This document shows positions 46,160-58,913 of a stretch of 64,000 nt of DNA, one piece after another. How positions within the stretch are numbered: position 1 is the stretch's first letter; every line of letters starts with the position of its first letter. The notes beneath the pieces were generated by a model. It saw only the letters and a list, made by a program, of their open reading frames with translations. It ran no database searches and was not told where the DNA came from. The translations under genes and the position numbers were made by a program. The stretch comes from Ipomoea triloba (Eukaryota; Streptophyta; Magnoliopsida; Solanales; Convolvulaceae), in NCBI RefSeq assembly GCF_003576645.1, contig NC_044919.1, positions 16,997,909-17,061,908 on the forward strand. The letters run 5' to 3'.

Positions 46160-49100
46160 ATAGAATTTAAGGTGGAAAAAGGAGTTTTGAGTACAACTCA
46201 TTTATGGGTGCATTTAATGCATGATTTTAGCATTAAATGAACGTAGAAAAATTGGGACATACTTGAGTATATCTGTTAGACTCTCCCCACATCTTTACAT
46301 GTCTTGGAAAAAGTGCTACTTTGACTAACTCTACTTCTTCACTTTCAAAAGTTTTAGACATTCAAATTTTCTAACTTGCTACAATAAGAATCTCTAACCT
46401 CAAATGCTAAACCTCTCAATTTTCCCAATGGCACAAAGAAATCATTTAATTTGTTTACCCAAGCATGTTGTCATCATGGAGGACGTGATCAGGATGATCT
46501 TCTCCAAGCCCCTCATGGACATGCGACTATTTGTAGTATGAGTAGAAAATAGGGAAGATGCTCAAGAGATTATTGAATGTTAGGAGACAGCTGAGTTGCT
46601 CCAGTATCTCTCATTGAATTTACTTACTAGAATCCATGGCTAAGTTTTATGCCACTTCTCAGATTCAAGGAGGAAAAATAAGAGCAATTGAGAATGAGAC
46701 TAAGGTGGTTGTTATGGAGGTAGACATGGAAAGTGTTGTTCTGGACATGGAAAGAGTCAAAGAGATAGGTGGTTGTTATGGAGGTAGACATGGAAAGTGT
46801 TGTTCTGGACAGCGAAAGAGTCAAAGAGATGCCAACCCAAACATCACTTTAGTAGACAACATGAAATTATGGAAGAAACATATGCTGAAGATAGAATATC
46901 AGATGTTATCATCTCAAAAGTGATTAGAGGGAGAGGGGGTGGGACTAGAGCTCTTGACACCCTTACCATCACAAAGGCTAGGATCACGGAAATCATCACC
47001 ATAAAGGTGAAGGCCAATTGGGCTTTGTTTCTTTTCAGGCATTTGAAAGAGATGATAGGGAAATTCAACACCCAGTCTAGTGAATTTCAAATGAAGCCTA
47101 CCTTTGGGATTCTATTAAGTCATATCTTGGCTTTGAAAGGCCTTGAATTAAAGTACAAGAAGATCCTTTAACAATACCAATACATGCTCAAGGCTAAAAC
47201 TTAATACATAGCAAGCTTAGAAAAAGAAGAAAAACAAAGAAGTTGAGGATGCTGTGGCTTCTAAACATATAAACAAATATATGCCAATGACACACCAAAT
47301 ACTCCTTTTTATGTAATTGCATCTACTACTAAAGAAGGAGAAAACGCCTTAGAACCAAAGTTGGAGAAGTTTCTAAAGAAGTCCAACAAATATAATGGCG
47401 GTGAGCAAAAGAAAGAATATGATGGAGATGAGCTTGTTTCTACTACCAAGGGAAGATTGAAACGTGGTCAAGGCCAGAGGAAATAGAACAAGATGGGTAG
47501 CAAACAACTAGTAGAGAAGCTTATACCAACTAGACTAAGTGGAGGAAGAAAACTCACCCCTTAATTTGAAAGAGGAGGAATACTTGTGAGGAGAAGGATG
47601 TTGATGTAGTAGATTCTCTACTACAACGCAACCAATCCCTCCATCTACCATTGTAATGCTTATTGTAGTAATTCTAGTTCAAAGTGTTGCACCTGTAGAT
47701 CTACAAGTTGTGCCAATAGTAGAAGAAGTAGCACTAACAATGCCAACATCAAATGTTTCCCTACCAAATCTATCACTACTAAGGGATACATCATATGTGG
47801 TTGGTGAGATCACTATAGCTATACTAATGAATGACAATCAACAGATCTTTCATTTGTCCTTGAGGTCATAATCACATCAATTATTGAGGAAGCCATGGAA
47901 GGTGTGAGTGCAATAGGCACTACACTAGAGGCACTGGCAGATCAAACTAGGCTTGATTTGGATGCTAAGTATGTTCATGGGCTAGCTCTTGCTACCCTCG
48001 CAAGTGAGGAAGAAACTCTTGGAGATTAAGAAGAGTTCATTGAAGAAGAATTTGTAACGATAAACTTTGAGCGAATTGAAGACATTGATCTGTTAGATGT
48101 AGTAAAATATTTAATAAAAGTCACCTATAGTGAGCTAAGTGATTAGGAGTTGGCAAAATAAGCCATTGAGCCTAGAAAATGATATAGTGTATGGACTCCC
48201 ATAAACAATACTATTGGCTAGCCAACTTCTATTAACTTAAGAAGGTTTAATAGATCCTTTGTTAGTAGAAGTTGTGGAGGAAACAACAATGTTTTCCTCA
48301 TCATCAATAGAACCTAAGGATGTGGTTGTGTTACCAGAAAAATATCTAGCTTCAAACACTTTCATATAAATGCCCTCAAGTAAGACTAAACCAAAGCAAG
48401 CAAATATAAATGCCAAAGATAACTCGAAGCAATCATACCCCTTAAATGGTTGTGCAATCAAGTTATGCAAAAGAAGTCAAGAATGTGTTGTTATTCCTTT
48501 TATCTTGAAAATGTGGTGAAGTGAATGTGGCAAGCTCATTTCAGTGAAAATTTAAGGAAACAAAAACCCTAAAGATCACTCACAATTCTTTCAAATGGGA
48601 CACCTCTCAACACACCCATCAAGCAAGCAACATAGGGCGATTCAATCTACAACTCTCAAGGGCCTTCCAAAGACGAGCTGACTAATGGGAGCGATGCACA
48701 CGAGTTCACCAAACTTTGCCTCATTTGGTCCCGAAGACCCATTTAACAAGTGTGATGGTGTGACATGAGTCACTCCATGCGTTTTGGCTTACTGTAAATA
48801 TCCCTCTTTCTTCTAATCACCTCTAGAATAACATCATCGAGCCAACTGCCTTCATGCAAAGCTTTGCACTTTTTTGAAGGGTGCAATGGTAACCTGAATT
48901 CTACAAGTTGGCTCACCTCTTGTTTTCCCGCTCTTATGCAAGGATAACTTAAAGTCTATTTTAGCTTTTTTCATTGACTCTTTCGCTTCCCTTCATGCCC
49001 TTTTCTTTGAGAATAGAAATTCACACAAGCTCATCATAAAAAGATCTCACCTTTTGTCTCATGCCACACCGAGAAAGTATCTTCCGAGTCTTACCACCTT

Positions 49101-49900
49101 ATCTTTTCACAAGCCCTTTATCATGTACATTCCATCTTTGAAGGATCCAAGAGAACAATCCATTGAATCTCAAGCAAGCATGCAAGAAATATAAACCTAA
49201 TATGACCCTATACAATCCTCACAATGGTGTAAGAGGTAATTTTTAAAAAAAATTCAAAGAATTGAGCTTGTCAAACAACCACTTCACAACAATTGCAAGA
49301 TAAAATGAATAACAAAACAAAATTGAATCCCAATACACAACCCAGTTACACAATCATCCAAAGAGTATTAATACCAAGAAAAGCACAAAATGTACCATTT
49401 CCACATTTTAAAATGAACATTGTTCTCAATGTTCAAGCACACGGGTGTGATGGTCAAATGGGTCAAATGATAATTGCCCTTTCCATTCTTTAGAAGTGTG
49501 GTATGGGATAAGAGTTTCCATACTTTACAAGTGTGATCAGGGTCTAATAAAAACACATGGCAAAAAAGGATATATGAAAAATAAGAACTTCCTTTCTTTG
49601 TGAAATATTGCCCCGAAGAAAGCCCTATGATATGATCCCTTTGCCCAACGAACCAAATCATCAACTCCGAATTATAGCTTTTACAAAACCCACAAAACAT
49701 GCATTAAGGTTAGTGATGCATTTGCAACTATTCACATGAGCACAAAGAAATAACATGGAGTTAGAAGGAAATTGAGATAGCTAAAAGCTAAGGCAAACAC
49801 AAGCTAAGAGTGTATACACACACATTAAAGTTTCATATTTAAGATATTGACAATAACTTATTTTTTCTTTCTACTTTTTATTCCATTGTTTAAAAGTAAG
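46160..49900. other. Decayed TE-like region, unidentified
   Basis: No intact gene. A 63-bp tandem duplication (about 46703-46765 and 46767-46829; GGTTGTTATGGAGGTAGACA core) gives a CYGGRHGKCCSG-type peptide. Frame 46797-47171 reads NWALFLFRHLKEMIGKFNTQ and FGILLSHILALKGLELK, which resembles the plant transposon-protein ORFs carried by some Athila/Ogre-like retroelements, but this is weak. 47200-49700 has AG-rich then CT-rich noncoding stretches with many stops, like an old retroelement interior and LTR. No termini or target duplications were found. Confidence 0.4.
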
Positions 49901-50360
49901 GGAGAAGAAATGTAATGCCTTTTTATAAATATTAGAGAATTTGAATTTAATGTAGGATAGTAAAAATAGGCAAATAAATATACTAATGAGTATCTAATCT
50001 AAACTTATAATAAGAGCCAATAATGTTAGAGCCCTAACTGGAACTAAAAAAATGTTGGTGTAATAGTCTGCTATAATATATTGTACTTTGTGTTCTTCTT
50101 ATTGTGCAACCTCCAATTAAATTCCTAATATATCCTAATCATTTATAATTTTACCAAATTCTTTCCGTTAAATATAACAGAAGTTTAACATTAAATTCTT
50201 TAGGCAATTTGTTTCTTTATTGCAATTTTCAAACAAATTGGCAATATTTTATAATACAATTCTGTATAGATTCCTAACTTAAAATTAGAATATTGAAGTC
50301 TTAATATGATTCTATAATACAATTTTGTATAGATTCCTAACTAAACCATTATTCTACCCA
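49901..50360. other. AT-rich spacer, possible start of Helitron 2
   Basis: No gene. A direct repeat TTCTGTATAGATTCCTAACT / TTTTGTATAGATTCCTAACT occurs near 50261 and 50323. The 5' TC end of the downstream Helitron must lie here or upstream but could not be fixed. Confidence 0.4.
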
Positions 50361-50364
50361 AAAC

Positions 50365-50996
50365 AACAGTATATAAACTCCTCCCCTTCTCACTGGTATT
50401 CACCCAAAACTAAACCTAACATATTCTACAACACACCATCTACTTGACATTCTATAGGTATGATTGTCAAAATATTATCATGCTAATTCTATTATTTGTA
50501 TTTGTAATCATAATGATTACATTTAAAAAAAATCAATGATAGTATACTTATTAATTAGTATAACTTCAATATCGTTATGTAAATATATCTATTGTATAAT
50601 CTGTTCATCTATAATTGTATCATTGTATGTAATGTTGTGGTTCTCATTATATTCCTCTATAATCTACACGTTTTAGTTACTCCTAACTCCCTAATCTATG
50701 GTTTTTGAATTTATGTTGTGGTTCCCATTATATTATTTCATAACATCCTTTATGAACATATTTCTCATGGCACAAGGATATTAGTCATGACAAATGCAGT
50801 AAAGTTAATTGATATTAACACACAAATTGTGGGTTGGAATTGTACAATTCATGTCATTAAGAAAAGCGAACCAAAAAACGCTATTAACGCCTGATAAAAA
50901 GTATATGCTCATCGTCCTTGAGGATGGAACGGTAAGTAAATAGTAAAATATTTCTCCCTTTTATTATTATTATTATTATTATTATATTATTATATT

Positions 50997-51066
<70 letters not shown>

Positions 51067-51536
51067 GAAGATGCTCTCATTCACCACCAACATCATTGTA
51101 TTTAAGGAACTTGGGTTCAATCAATAGTGTTTGATAATGACATTGGAATGTATGATATCACTTTATAAACCAACAAATGGCACATCATCTCAAATGTCAT
51201 TGTCAAACCTGTACGAACGAACTATAAAGTACTTGATCACAAATACAATTACACATGGATTTTAAATGGTCGGATCGGGGTCCAAACAAGTGACAATGAT
51301 GACACGTCATTTCCTCCCATGTAAGTGGTTTATTTGTTTAGTTGTAGTTTAGTTATTTACAATTTCGTTATGTTTTATTAAAATATATAAGGATCGAGAC
51401 TATTTCTTTGATTTTTATTAATTTAGCATTTTTTCTCTCTCATTATTATATGACTACCCTAACTAATTAAGGAACACTAATTTAAAAATACGCATTGGGC
51501 ATTTGTTTATTTGCGCAATGCGCGTTCGATAACTAG
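50365..51536 (+). mobile_element. 3' part of a second Helitron with RPA fragment
   Basis: A TATA-like TATATAAACTCC (about 50371) and a short leader precede an RPA-like first exon (about 50788-50930): KLIDINTQIVGWNCTIHVIK ... MLIVLEDGT. A second exon-like stretch, after an (ATT)n tract, reads VQSIVFDNDIGMYDIT and KWHIISNVIVKPVRTNYKVL (about 51108-51310). Stops and frameshifts occur in both. The element ends with a hairpin (GCGCAATGCGC region) and CTAG at 51533-51536 followed by T. No Rep-helicase is present, so it is non-autonomous or deleted. Confidence 0.75.
50961..51065. repeat. (ATT)n microsatellite
   Basis: About 33 ATT-type units with small interruptions, within the apparent RPA intron of Helitron 2. 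Long Ile-rich open frames here are artefacts. Confidence 0.95.
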
Positions 51537-51598
51537 TATAATAATAAGGTACAAAAAATGTTTAACCAAATGTCACCCTAATTAATACTCCGTAGTAT

Positions 51599-52146
51599 CA
51601 GTTCTTATATCGTGGACCGCGGTCCACAATGCATTGTGGACCGTGGTCCCAAAACGACGTCGTTTCAGTAAGTGGGAGACGGAGCCCGTAATTGACACTA
51701 CAGTTCATGTCAAAAGATACTACTTTACATTTGTTTTGATATTATCAAATGAAACTGTAGTTATATCGAAATGTAACTGTAGTTGTGTTGAAATGTAACT
51801 GCAGTGTATATGAACTGATACTGAATAACAGTTTCACATTTGTGTTTTATATTATCGAATGAAACTGTAGTTATATCGAAATGTAACTGTAGTTGTGTTG
51901 AAATGTAACTGTAGTGTATATGAACTGATACTGAATAATAGTTTCACATTTGTGTTTTTATATTAGCGAATGAAACTGTAGTTGTGTTGAAATGTAACTG
52001 TAGTTGTGTTGAAATGTAACTGTAGTGTATATGAACTGAAAGTGAGTGGGGCGAATTCATCCGTCTGTTTTCATTAATCAAAACGACGTCGTTTTGATGC
52101 GCGATACACAATGCATTGTGGACCACGGTCCACGATATAATTTGCG
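51599..52146. mobile_element. MULE-type MITE, 548 bp, 9-bp TSD
   Basis: CCGTAGTAT is duplicated at 51590-51598 and 52147-52155, the 9-bp size of Mutator-type insertion. Terminal inverted repeats of about 40 bp include TTATATCGTGGACCG-GGTCC and ACAATGCATTGTG, themselves palindromic. AAACGACGTCGTTT occurs just inside each end. The middle (51731-52040) has about three tandem copies of a 60-110 bp unit built from GAAACTGTAGTTATATCG and GTTGAAATGTAACTG. There is no coding capacity. Confidence 0.9.
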
Positions 52147-52833
52147 CCGTAGTATTACTCTTCTATCAACAGTTCCACGTAGGTTTGTAACGCGATTTTC
52201 AGTACCATATAAACTATGATGCTTATGAAAAGAATTATTGTCCTTTCAAAAAGTTTATAAGCAAAAGAGAATTAATAGTGAAAAGAGATCTTAAATTCGA
52301 TGTTTGATTTGTTGGGAATTAGTGTCAGATTCCGCATGAACCGATCGAGTGTCGTGAGGGCACATGCATGTGACTTCTCCAATATAATGTTATTATGAGC
52401 TCTATTAATTAGTGTTTAGTGTTAGGTAATCAATGGTGCAACTGCAAAAGCATCTCCCACCTTTGACTAATTGATTCTTGCAAGTACTCCTGGTTTAATA
52501 TAATTTATAAAAATTAAAGAGTCAAACATCATACAGAAGCGTGGATGAGATGATGTGAATCTTTTTAATTTAATCAATTATCACAGATTTGAGCTTTAGG
52601 AATGTATGTACCTTAGAACTCATTATATAAAGTGTTTTTTCACTCTTTGCGATCCTACTTGAGACGAACATTATTAGTCTCGGTGTGTGAAAATAAAAAA
52701 ATTCGTAACTACTATTCAAAAGTATGCATTTGGTAACACAACCTGATCAACTTGACTAGATTGGTTGCCCCAATGAGAATGAGAGAAATGCATAATTGTA
52801 TAACCAACTAGACTAAATTAACATAAACAAATA

Positions 52834-53091
52834 CTTCCTCCGTCCCATTTTACCTGTCCTATTTACTATTCATTGGTCAAACCAACTCTTTTTTCATTGT
52901 TTATTTTCTTTAGTAATTTTTATTATTTTTAAATATAATTTTTTGTGTTTAATAGTACTTTTGATGTAGTTTCTAAATATATAAATTTTATATATTAATA
53001 CTAAACTTAATATTATGAAAAATTGGATTAAAAATAATTTCAGTCAAACCTCGTTAAACGAACCAGACAACCAAAATGGGACGGATGGGAG
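52834..53091. mobile_element. Stowaway-like MITE, TA target duplication
   Basis: Ends CTTCCTCCGTCCCATTTTAC and, in reverse complement, CTCCCATCCGTCCCATTTTG, flanked by TA on both sides. The 258-bp length, AT-rich middle and CTCCGTCCC termini fit Stowaway (Tc1/mariner) elements. Confidence 0.85.
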
Positions 53092-53299
53092 TATTAATTC
53101 TTAATCGCCACCTCCAGTACTCCTTATTTAATTTTAAAGAAGAATTAAGTAGACCATTTAAATGTAATTAGATTACAACTTAAAAGCATGTAATTAATTT
53201 CTCAAACAACTTAAATTTGTATAAAATTTTAAAATAATTAATTGTTTACATAAATTTTTATATAAAAATAATTTGTTGATTATCACCTAACATGTAATA

Positions 53300-55022
53300 A
53301 ATTTTTTGTATTCTATCCCTAGATCAAGCTGAATGACTTTAATTTTACAAGAGAAAGTTTGCTTAACTAATTTTGTCTTTAGTTTCATGGGAAAGAATCA
53401 GGTATACCGAGAGTAATCATCAACAAAAATGAAAAAATAACAATGATCTTCATTAGATAGAACTGGGACGACCCCTAAATGTCTGTGTAAACCAAATCAA
53501 CTGTAGCAGAATTAGATTTTTTAACCATTTTTTAGTGAAAATCGTGAGGATATCCCTAGTTGACAGACAATACGTATAAAGAGAACGAATGTTATTTAAG
53601 GATTTAGGCACTGGACAATGATGTAGTATATTATCTAAGACTCTTGAGTGAGGGTGACCAAGACTGTTGTGCCAAACATCTGAAGATGCTTTGGACGTAA
53701 TGAATGCAATTGAATTTTGTATAACCTCCCTGAGCTTTTTCCCTTAAGTATAATTTGGTAGGTGTTGAGATCTTTTACAACAAAAAGAAGGGGTGAAACT
53801 CAAAGAAGACATTATTATCAGTGGTGAAGCGTTTGATAGATAAGAGAGAGTTTGTTAGGGTAGGAACATGTAATACATTTTGTAATTGTAGGACGCTAGA
53901 CACGTGGAGGAGATGATATAGAAGTATGCCAATACTAGAAATATTCAAACTTATGCCATTACCAACTCGAAGATTTTTGTTCCCAGTGTACTCTTCTACT
54001 CATTGTAACAAGGAGGGATCCAGAGTGGCATGATGAGTGACACCAGTATTTGGGACCAGTTTTGAGAGAACGGTTTAGCAGCTCGATCATTGGAATTGAA
54101 TAAGCCATGTGTGCTTCAGGATTTGCAACCTCTTAATACCTCCTATAGCATTGTAAAGCAGTATAGCCAAGATTGTTATAGATTTGGCACTTCAGAACAT
54201 AGCCATGATCGTGACCAAAACCGCGACCGTGACTTCATCTACTTCCAGTTTTCCACTACCATGACCACGAGATCTCTAAGTAGGTTTATTTGGTTGTGAG
54301 GCACTAGGTGGTCCATGTTGAGTGACAAGAGCTACAGGTGACTATAGAGAAGTCGGCAGAGGAATGTCATTAGTGTGGATGAACTGATGGGTGGTGAGAT
54401 AGTCATTTAGTTGATCAATTATCACAAGTTCTTTTGTGATCAATGAAGAGACCGTTGCACTGTACTTAGGGTAGAGACCTTTAAACATGTATGGATTTTG
54501 CTCATCTAAACCAATTGGTCAGTTGGCTTCTGGAAGTAGTCCAATAAAAACATTGGCTTTGCAAAGATACTCACTCATAGTGGAATCTCTTTGGCGCAAG
54601 ACTGAAGTTGACTAAGGACACTAAGTGATCGTGCCTGTGAAAGTGGATCCAAAAGTAGCTTCAATAGCTTGCCATAGGGATTGAGATAAGGCATGTCTGA
54701 CAACAATATGCATAATTAATCAGAGAGAGATGAGATGAGCATAGATAAAATGGAAAAATCTTGATAAACCCAAGCTTGGGTACCAGGACTAGTTATAACG
54801 GAACAACCATCTAGAGTCTGAATATAAGAAGTCAGGCACGGGAAAGAGTCATCAACATACTTATTGAGATTTTGACCACGGAGAAAGGGAACTGGTTGAG
54901 TTTTCCAAAACAGATAATTTGAGGAAGTAAGTTTGAGGGAGACGTGATGGACTGCCTGGAAAGTATTTATTGGGGTTGGGGATGGGTTGCCAGTCATGGA
55001 TCGTATTGGTCTACTGATACTA
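53300..55022 (-). pseudogene. Old Copia relative: gag start and decayed pol
   Basis: On minus from 54997: a gag start MTGNPSPTPINTFQAVHHVS followed by LKLTSSNYLFWKTQPVPFLR, the Copia gag N-terminal domain, with a stop after about 93 residues. Further down are degenerate gag and knuckle parts and, near 53330-53480, integrase-like sequence parallel to that in 42264-45590. It is full of stops and the remainder of pol is absent. Unlike the younger element it still has a gag N-terminus, so it shows what the younger one lost. Confidence 0.8.
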
Positions 55023-55204
55023 GATGAGAATAAGAATTTCCAAAGTTTTTATTATTGATCATTCATATTTACAAAGTACATGAATTGACGTATGTATAGG
55101 GATACAAGAGATAGCCGTAGCTAGAGCAAGATTGATAAAAGTAAAGTTTACAATAATTACAGAGATGGAATAGGAATCCTAAAGCATATAATAGAGTCCT
55201 AATA
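55023..55204 (-). repeat. 5' LTR of the older Copia relative (182 bp)
   Basis: On plus it starts GATGAGAATAAG and ends AGAGTCCTAATA, the same outer bases as the 157-bp LTRs at 42129 and 45844. On minus it ends CTCATC and is followed two bases later by GTATCAGTAGACC, a primer-binding site close to initiator-Met (TATCAGAGC). No 3' LTR was found. Confidence 0.8.
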
Positions 55205-55489
55205 CAAATCAATTTTAAGAAAAATGTATTTCACACGCAAACGCGTTGAATTAGCCATTTATCTTTTTGTGAAATTTTTACTTTTGAGTATTGTGAAAAA
55301 TTTCAACATCAAAGAACATTTAATTAGGGATGAAAATGACTCATGGGAATGATTAGATGAGACTATCAAATTTGTACGTAATGTAGTATTTTAGTCACTT
55401 CTGTTACAACCATTCCTTTTACTACTGTTTTTGAACTGCTCCTTTACCCTCGTTGTCAGGAGTAAAAGATTGAAATATGACACTTTTAA

Positions 55490-55975
55490 AATGTAATTAA
55501 AAATTAAAAAAAAAACTTTGAGACATGCGTTTGAGGTCAGAAGCGCATGTTTCACTTGCGTTTGTATTTTTTTTCTTTTTGAAATGTTGACCACAAACGC
55601 AAATAGGACTTGCCTTTCAGGTATAAAATACATGAGACGCAAGTCCCACTTGCGCCTCATGTATTTTTAAAAAAAAAATTTGGTCGCCAGAGAAGGCGAC
55701 CAAAACCCTGGTCGCTTTCTCCTTCGCCAATTTGATCGCCTCCTCCAACAACCAATTTCTTTTCTTTTTTTTTTTTAAACAACTATCAATGCGACCAATT
55801 TATCCATGCTATTCCTCCCGCGACGGCAGCAGCCGGCCATGATGTATATCATGAACGCACGCAAGTGAGACTTGCATTTGTGGTCAACATTTGGAAAAAA
55901 AATAAATTAACAAACGCATGTCCACATGTATTTCTGACCTCAAAAGAAAGTTTCAAATGCTCTATTTCTATTTTA
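55490..55975. mobile_element. Foldback-type element with CGCAAG repeats
   Basis: The left arm (TTTGAGGTCAGAAGCGCATG, about 55529) is complementary to the right arm (ACATGTATTTCTGACCTCAA, about 55924). Between them are further short inverted words (GACCACAAACGCAA / TTGCATTTGTGGTC, TGAGACGCAAGTCCCACTTG) and a small perfect hairpin GGTCGCC-AGAGA-AGGCGACC near 55681. There is no coding capacity. Flanks and target duplication are unclear. Confidence 0.6.
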
Positions 55976-56631
55976 AATTAATTTAACTTTTAAAATCATC
56001 CTATTTTTGTCACTTCATAGAAAAAGCTTTCCATTTCAGTATTTGATCGGGTGTGAGATGACAGGTAAACCAAGTTGACCAGGCGAATATCACACCTACA
56101 CAAGTTCCTTGATCTTTGCTCTTGAGTTATTACGAACTACAAAACATCTTAACATGCGATACGTACTTTTTGCTGACCATTGACCAAGTCTTTATAAACT
56201 CAACCACTTGAACCAGGATATATCACCAGCTCAATTAAAACATAATTAGATGCAATAACATTTAAATTATATAAATATCTTTACCCTTTTAATTATTATA
56301 TTATTGCTACTAAACCTATGTTATCATGTACGGAGTAATTGATAACTAGCCATGCAGATTCAATTGCTACTCAACCTATATATTATCACTTTATTATCTT
56401 ATACGGAGTATATCATGATTGATGTTTGACCTAGCTAGGTACGAGATTAAAAAAATTATCTTCAAAGAGCAAATTGAATAAAGGTGCAGACAATAAAAGT
56501 GTAAGATGTCTTAGTCAAATAACAATAGTTTTTGTCTTATTATCCTAAAGTTGTTAATATGAAGTCTTAAAATATCTTATATTATATCAAACACATGATA
56601 ATAACTCAATTTTCTAATTATATAGATAAGA

Positions 56632-57102
56632 GTCACACTTTTGTGAGACCGTCTCATTAATCCTTATTTGTGAGACCGGTCGGGTCGGGTCAAAGCACCA
56701 TGCAAATGTCACACTTATATGTGCAAATGTCATACTTATATGCGCAAATGTCATACTTATATGCTCAAATATAACACTAATCAAGAATACAATTTTTGCT
56801 ACTTATAAGAGAAAAAGTAATACATTTTTTATAATAAATAATGTTGACAAGTGCCCCTTACTTATAAGGGCAAATATAATACTTTTGAGAAAAAAGGTAA
56901 TACTTTTAAATCGAAATGTAAAAGTATTGTATTTTCCCTTAAAAGTATTACATTTACCCTTATAAGTAACAAAATTTTTATTCTTGATTAGTATTACATT
57001 TGAGCATATAAGTATGACATTTGTGCATATAAGAGTTACATTTGCACCTTGTCCCGACCCGACTCATGGTGAGACAGTCTCATACAAGTTTTGCCTAAAG
57101 AT
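56632..57102. mobile_element. Long imperfect palindrome / MITE (GTGAGACCGTCTCA ends)
   Basis: The left half (GTGAGACCGTCTCA, GGTCGGGTCGGG, then CAAATGTCATACTTATATG repeats) and the right half are near reverse complements (AAGTATGACATTTG, CCCGACCCGACTCATGG, TGAGACAGTCTCATACAAG). The whole could fold into one large hairpin. A shorter relative is at about 61612-61746. Confidence 0.8.
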
Positions 57103-57157
57103 AATTCGTAAATTGACTCCAAATATAGGATGAATTCTATACAACAATAATAAATAA

Positions 57158-57158
<1 letters not shown>

Positions 57159-57204
<46 letters not shown>
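57159..57204. repeat. (TA)n microsatellite
   Basis: About 23 TA units, at the left edge of the element 57205-57930. Confidence 0.95.
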
Positions 57205-57205
<1 letters not shown>

Positions 57206-57930
57206 CTGTGAACCCCTATGCATCGTTCAAATGAGAGATTATATGGTTTAGATGATTGGAGTGGTGCAATTGTACATCCAATTCAGTGGCACAGTGGTGC
57301 AGGTGCAGTGATGCATATTTACCAAGTAAAAAAATTATAAACCACAAGATCAATGGTGCACAATGGTATAGAAGTTCATATTATAGCATTAGTTTACATT
57401 TGAAACCCATAAAAAAAAAAACACCCAACCCTAAACCCCCCCCCCCCCAAAGAGAAGACTCCTAAGATGAAGACAAAAAACGCAAAACCCCAACGAAACC
57501 GAACTCAACATACAAAAAGACTATAAAAAACAAAAAACGCCAAAGTGAAAAAAATACCTCGACCGATGCCTCTAGCAGGTGGTCTCCGACGCTTGGCTCC
57601 ATTACGGTCCCCACCGCCGACCATTGCTACGTGGAGAATGACGAGAGAATGGAGAAAGAGATGAACGGCGTAACGCACACAACCTGCGAAGAGAGTGAGA
57701 CACGAACGGATGATAACAATCAAAATACCCGGACGCGTGTAAACAAATTCTAGAATGCCGCTAGGTTACACATTAGTAAAAAAACCAAAATTACCCCCTC
57801 AATAATAAAAACATCTACACCCAAATAAAAAAGCCTAAATCCACAAACAAATCAAAACCGTTCAAATCAAACATCCAACAGCGCTCTACAGCGCACACAT
57901 TTGTACATTAAGGGATGTTTTTACACACAC
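57205..57930. mobile_element. Unclassified element next to TA tract
   Basis: Non-AT-rich sequence starting AACTGTGAACCCCTATGC beside (TA)n and ending before CACACACACATATATGTATG. It includes GGTGCA/CAGTGG words at the left, a run of ten C's (57439-57448), and a GC-richer block (57550-57740). On minus that block reads MVGGGDRNGAKRRRPPARGI after a CT-rich leader and could be a captured first exon. The termini do not clearly match each other, so the class is unknown. Confidence 0.4.
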
Positions 57931-58823
57931 ACATATATGTATGTATGTATGTATTACTTTAATGATGTAAGAACAATTTTGTTTGATAAAAAATTAATAG
58001 AACAATATTTGTAAAGTATACTATACAATTATACCAATATAGAAATACAAACAGAAAATATTAATATCATAATGACCTAAATCATTCCCAATAATGCAAA
58101 AGCATAATTAAAATATTGAGTCATGTTCTAAATAATCAAAAGAAGATTAATTAAATGAAAAAGAAAAAGAAAAAAATTAACCTAAATTTGTTTTAAAAAA
58201 TGAAAGATAATACGGAGTAATTTTCAAGGTTCCTTATTTGTAATATTTGAAACTTAGAATGCTATGTATATATAGTCTGCCTAATTATTGACCAAAGTTC
58301 ATGTTAATTTTTTTTATTGTATTTTTATTAATAAACTCTAACATATTTATATTATATATATGTTTATCAAGTACGCCAACTATGATTGGGATGGGTTCGA
58401 GCCTAAAACCTTCCTTATGAAAATCAATAAGTAAGTTAAAAATAATAAATAGTTAACGAAATATTTCGTTACTAAAATTTACACTGTCGGAATGCGAGGG
58501 TATTTAGGAAAAGTAAATGATATAATAGAGTGTAAAGTTGGAAAAATAATTTTTAAGAAAATACTAAAATGAAAATAATATGAACAATTCACTCCAACAA
58601 ATAATTCAACCAACATTTTTTTAGTTCCCGTTATATGCCTAACTTTATTGGCTCTTATTAGATTTATTATTAGATTTTACTTTTAGTCATTCTTTTTCTC
58701 AGAACATTCAATGTTGGTCATAGTATTATAGTGATATGAACATTTTTTGTCATCTGTCAACAAACATATTTAAATGACTTTAAATACGATGGTATTTTGG
58801 TCTTTTTATACAAATTGAGTTGC

Positions 58824-58829
<6 letters not shown>
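57931..58829. other. AT-rich spacer, no gene
   Basis: A short (TG/TA) tract then AT-rich sequence. No coding region, RNA gene or element ends were recognised. Confidence 0.5.

Positions 58830-58908
<79 letters not shown>
58830..58908. repeat. (TA)n microsatellite
   Basis: About 39 TA units, one of the longest pure TA tracts in the window. Tyr-Ile open frames across it are artefacts. Confidence 0.95.

Positions 58909-58913
<5 letters not shown>

Noticed and set aside
50884..51120. Ile-rich minus-strand ORF
   Set aside because: It is a translation of an (ATT)n microsatellite in an RPA intron.
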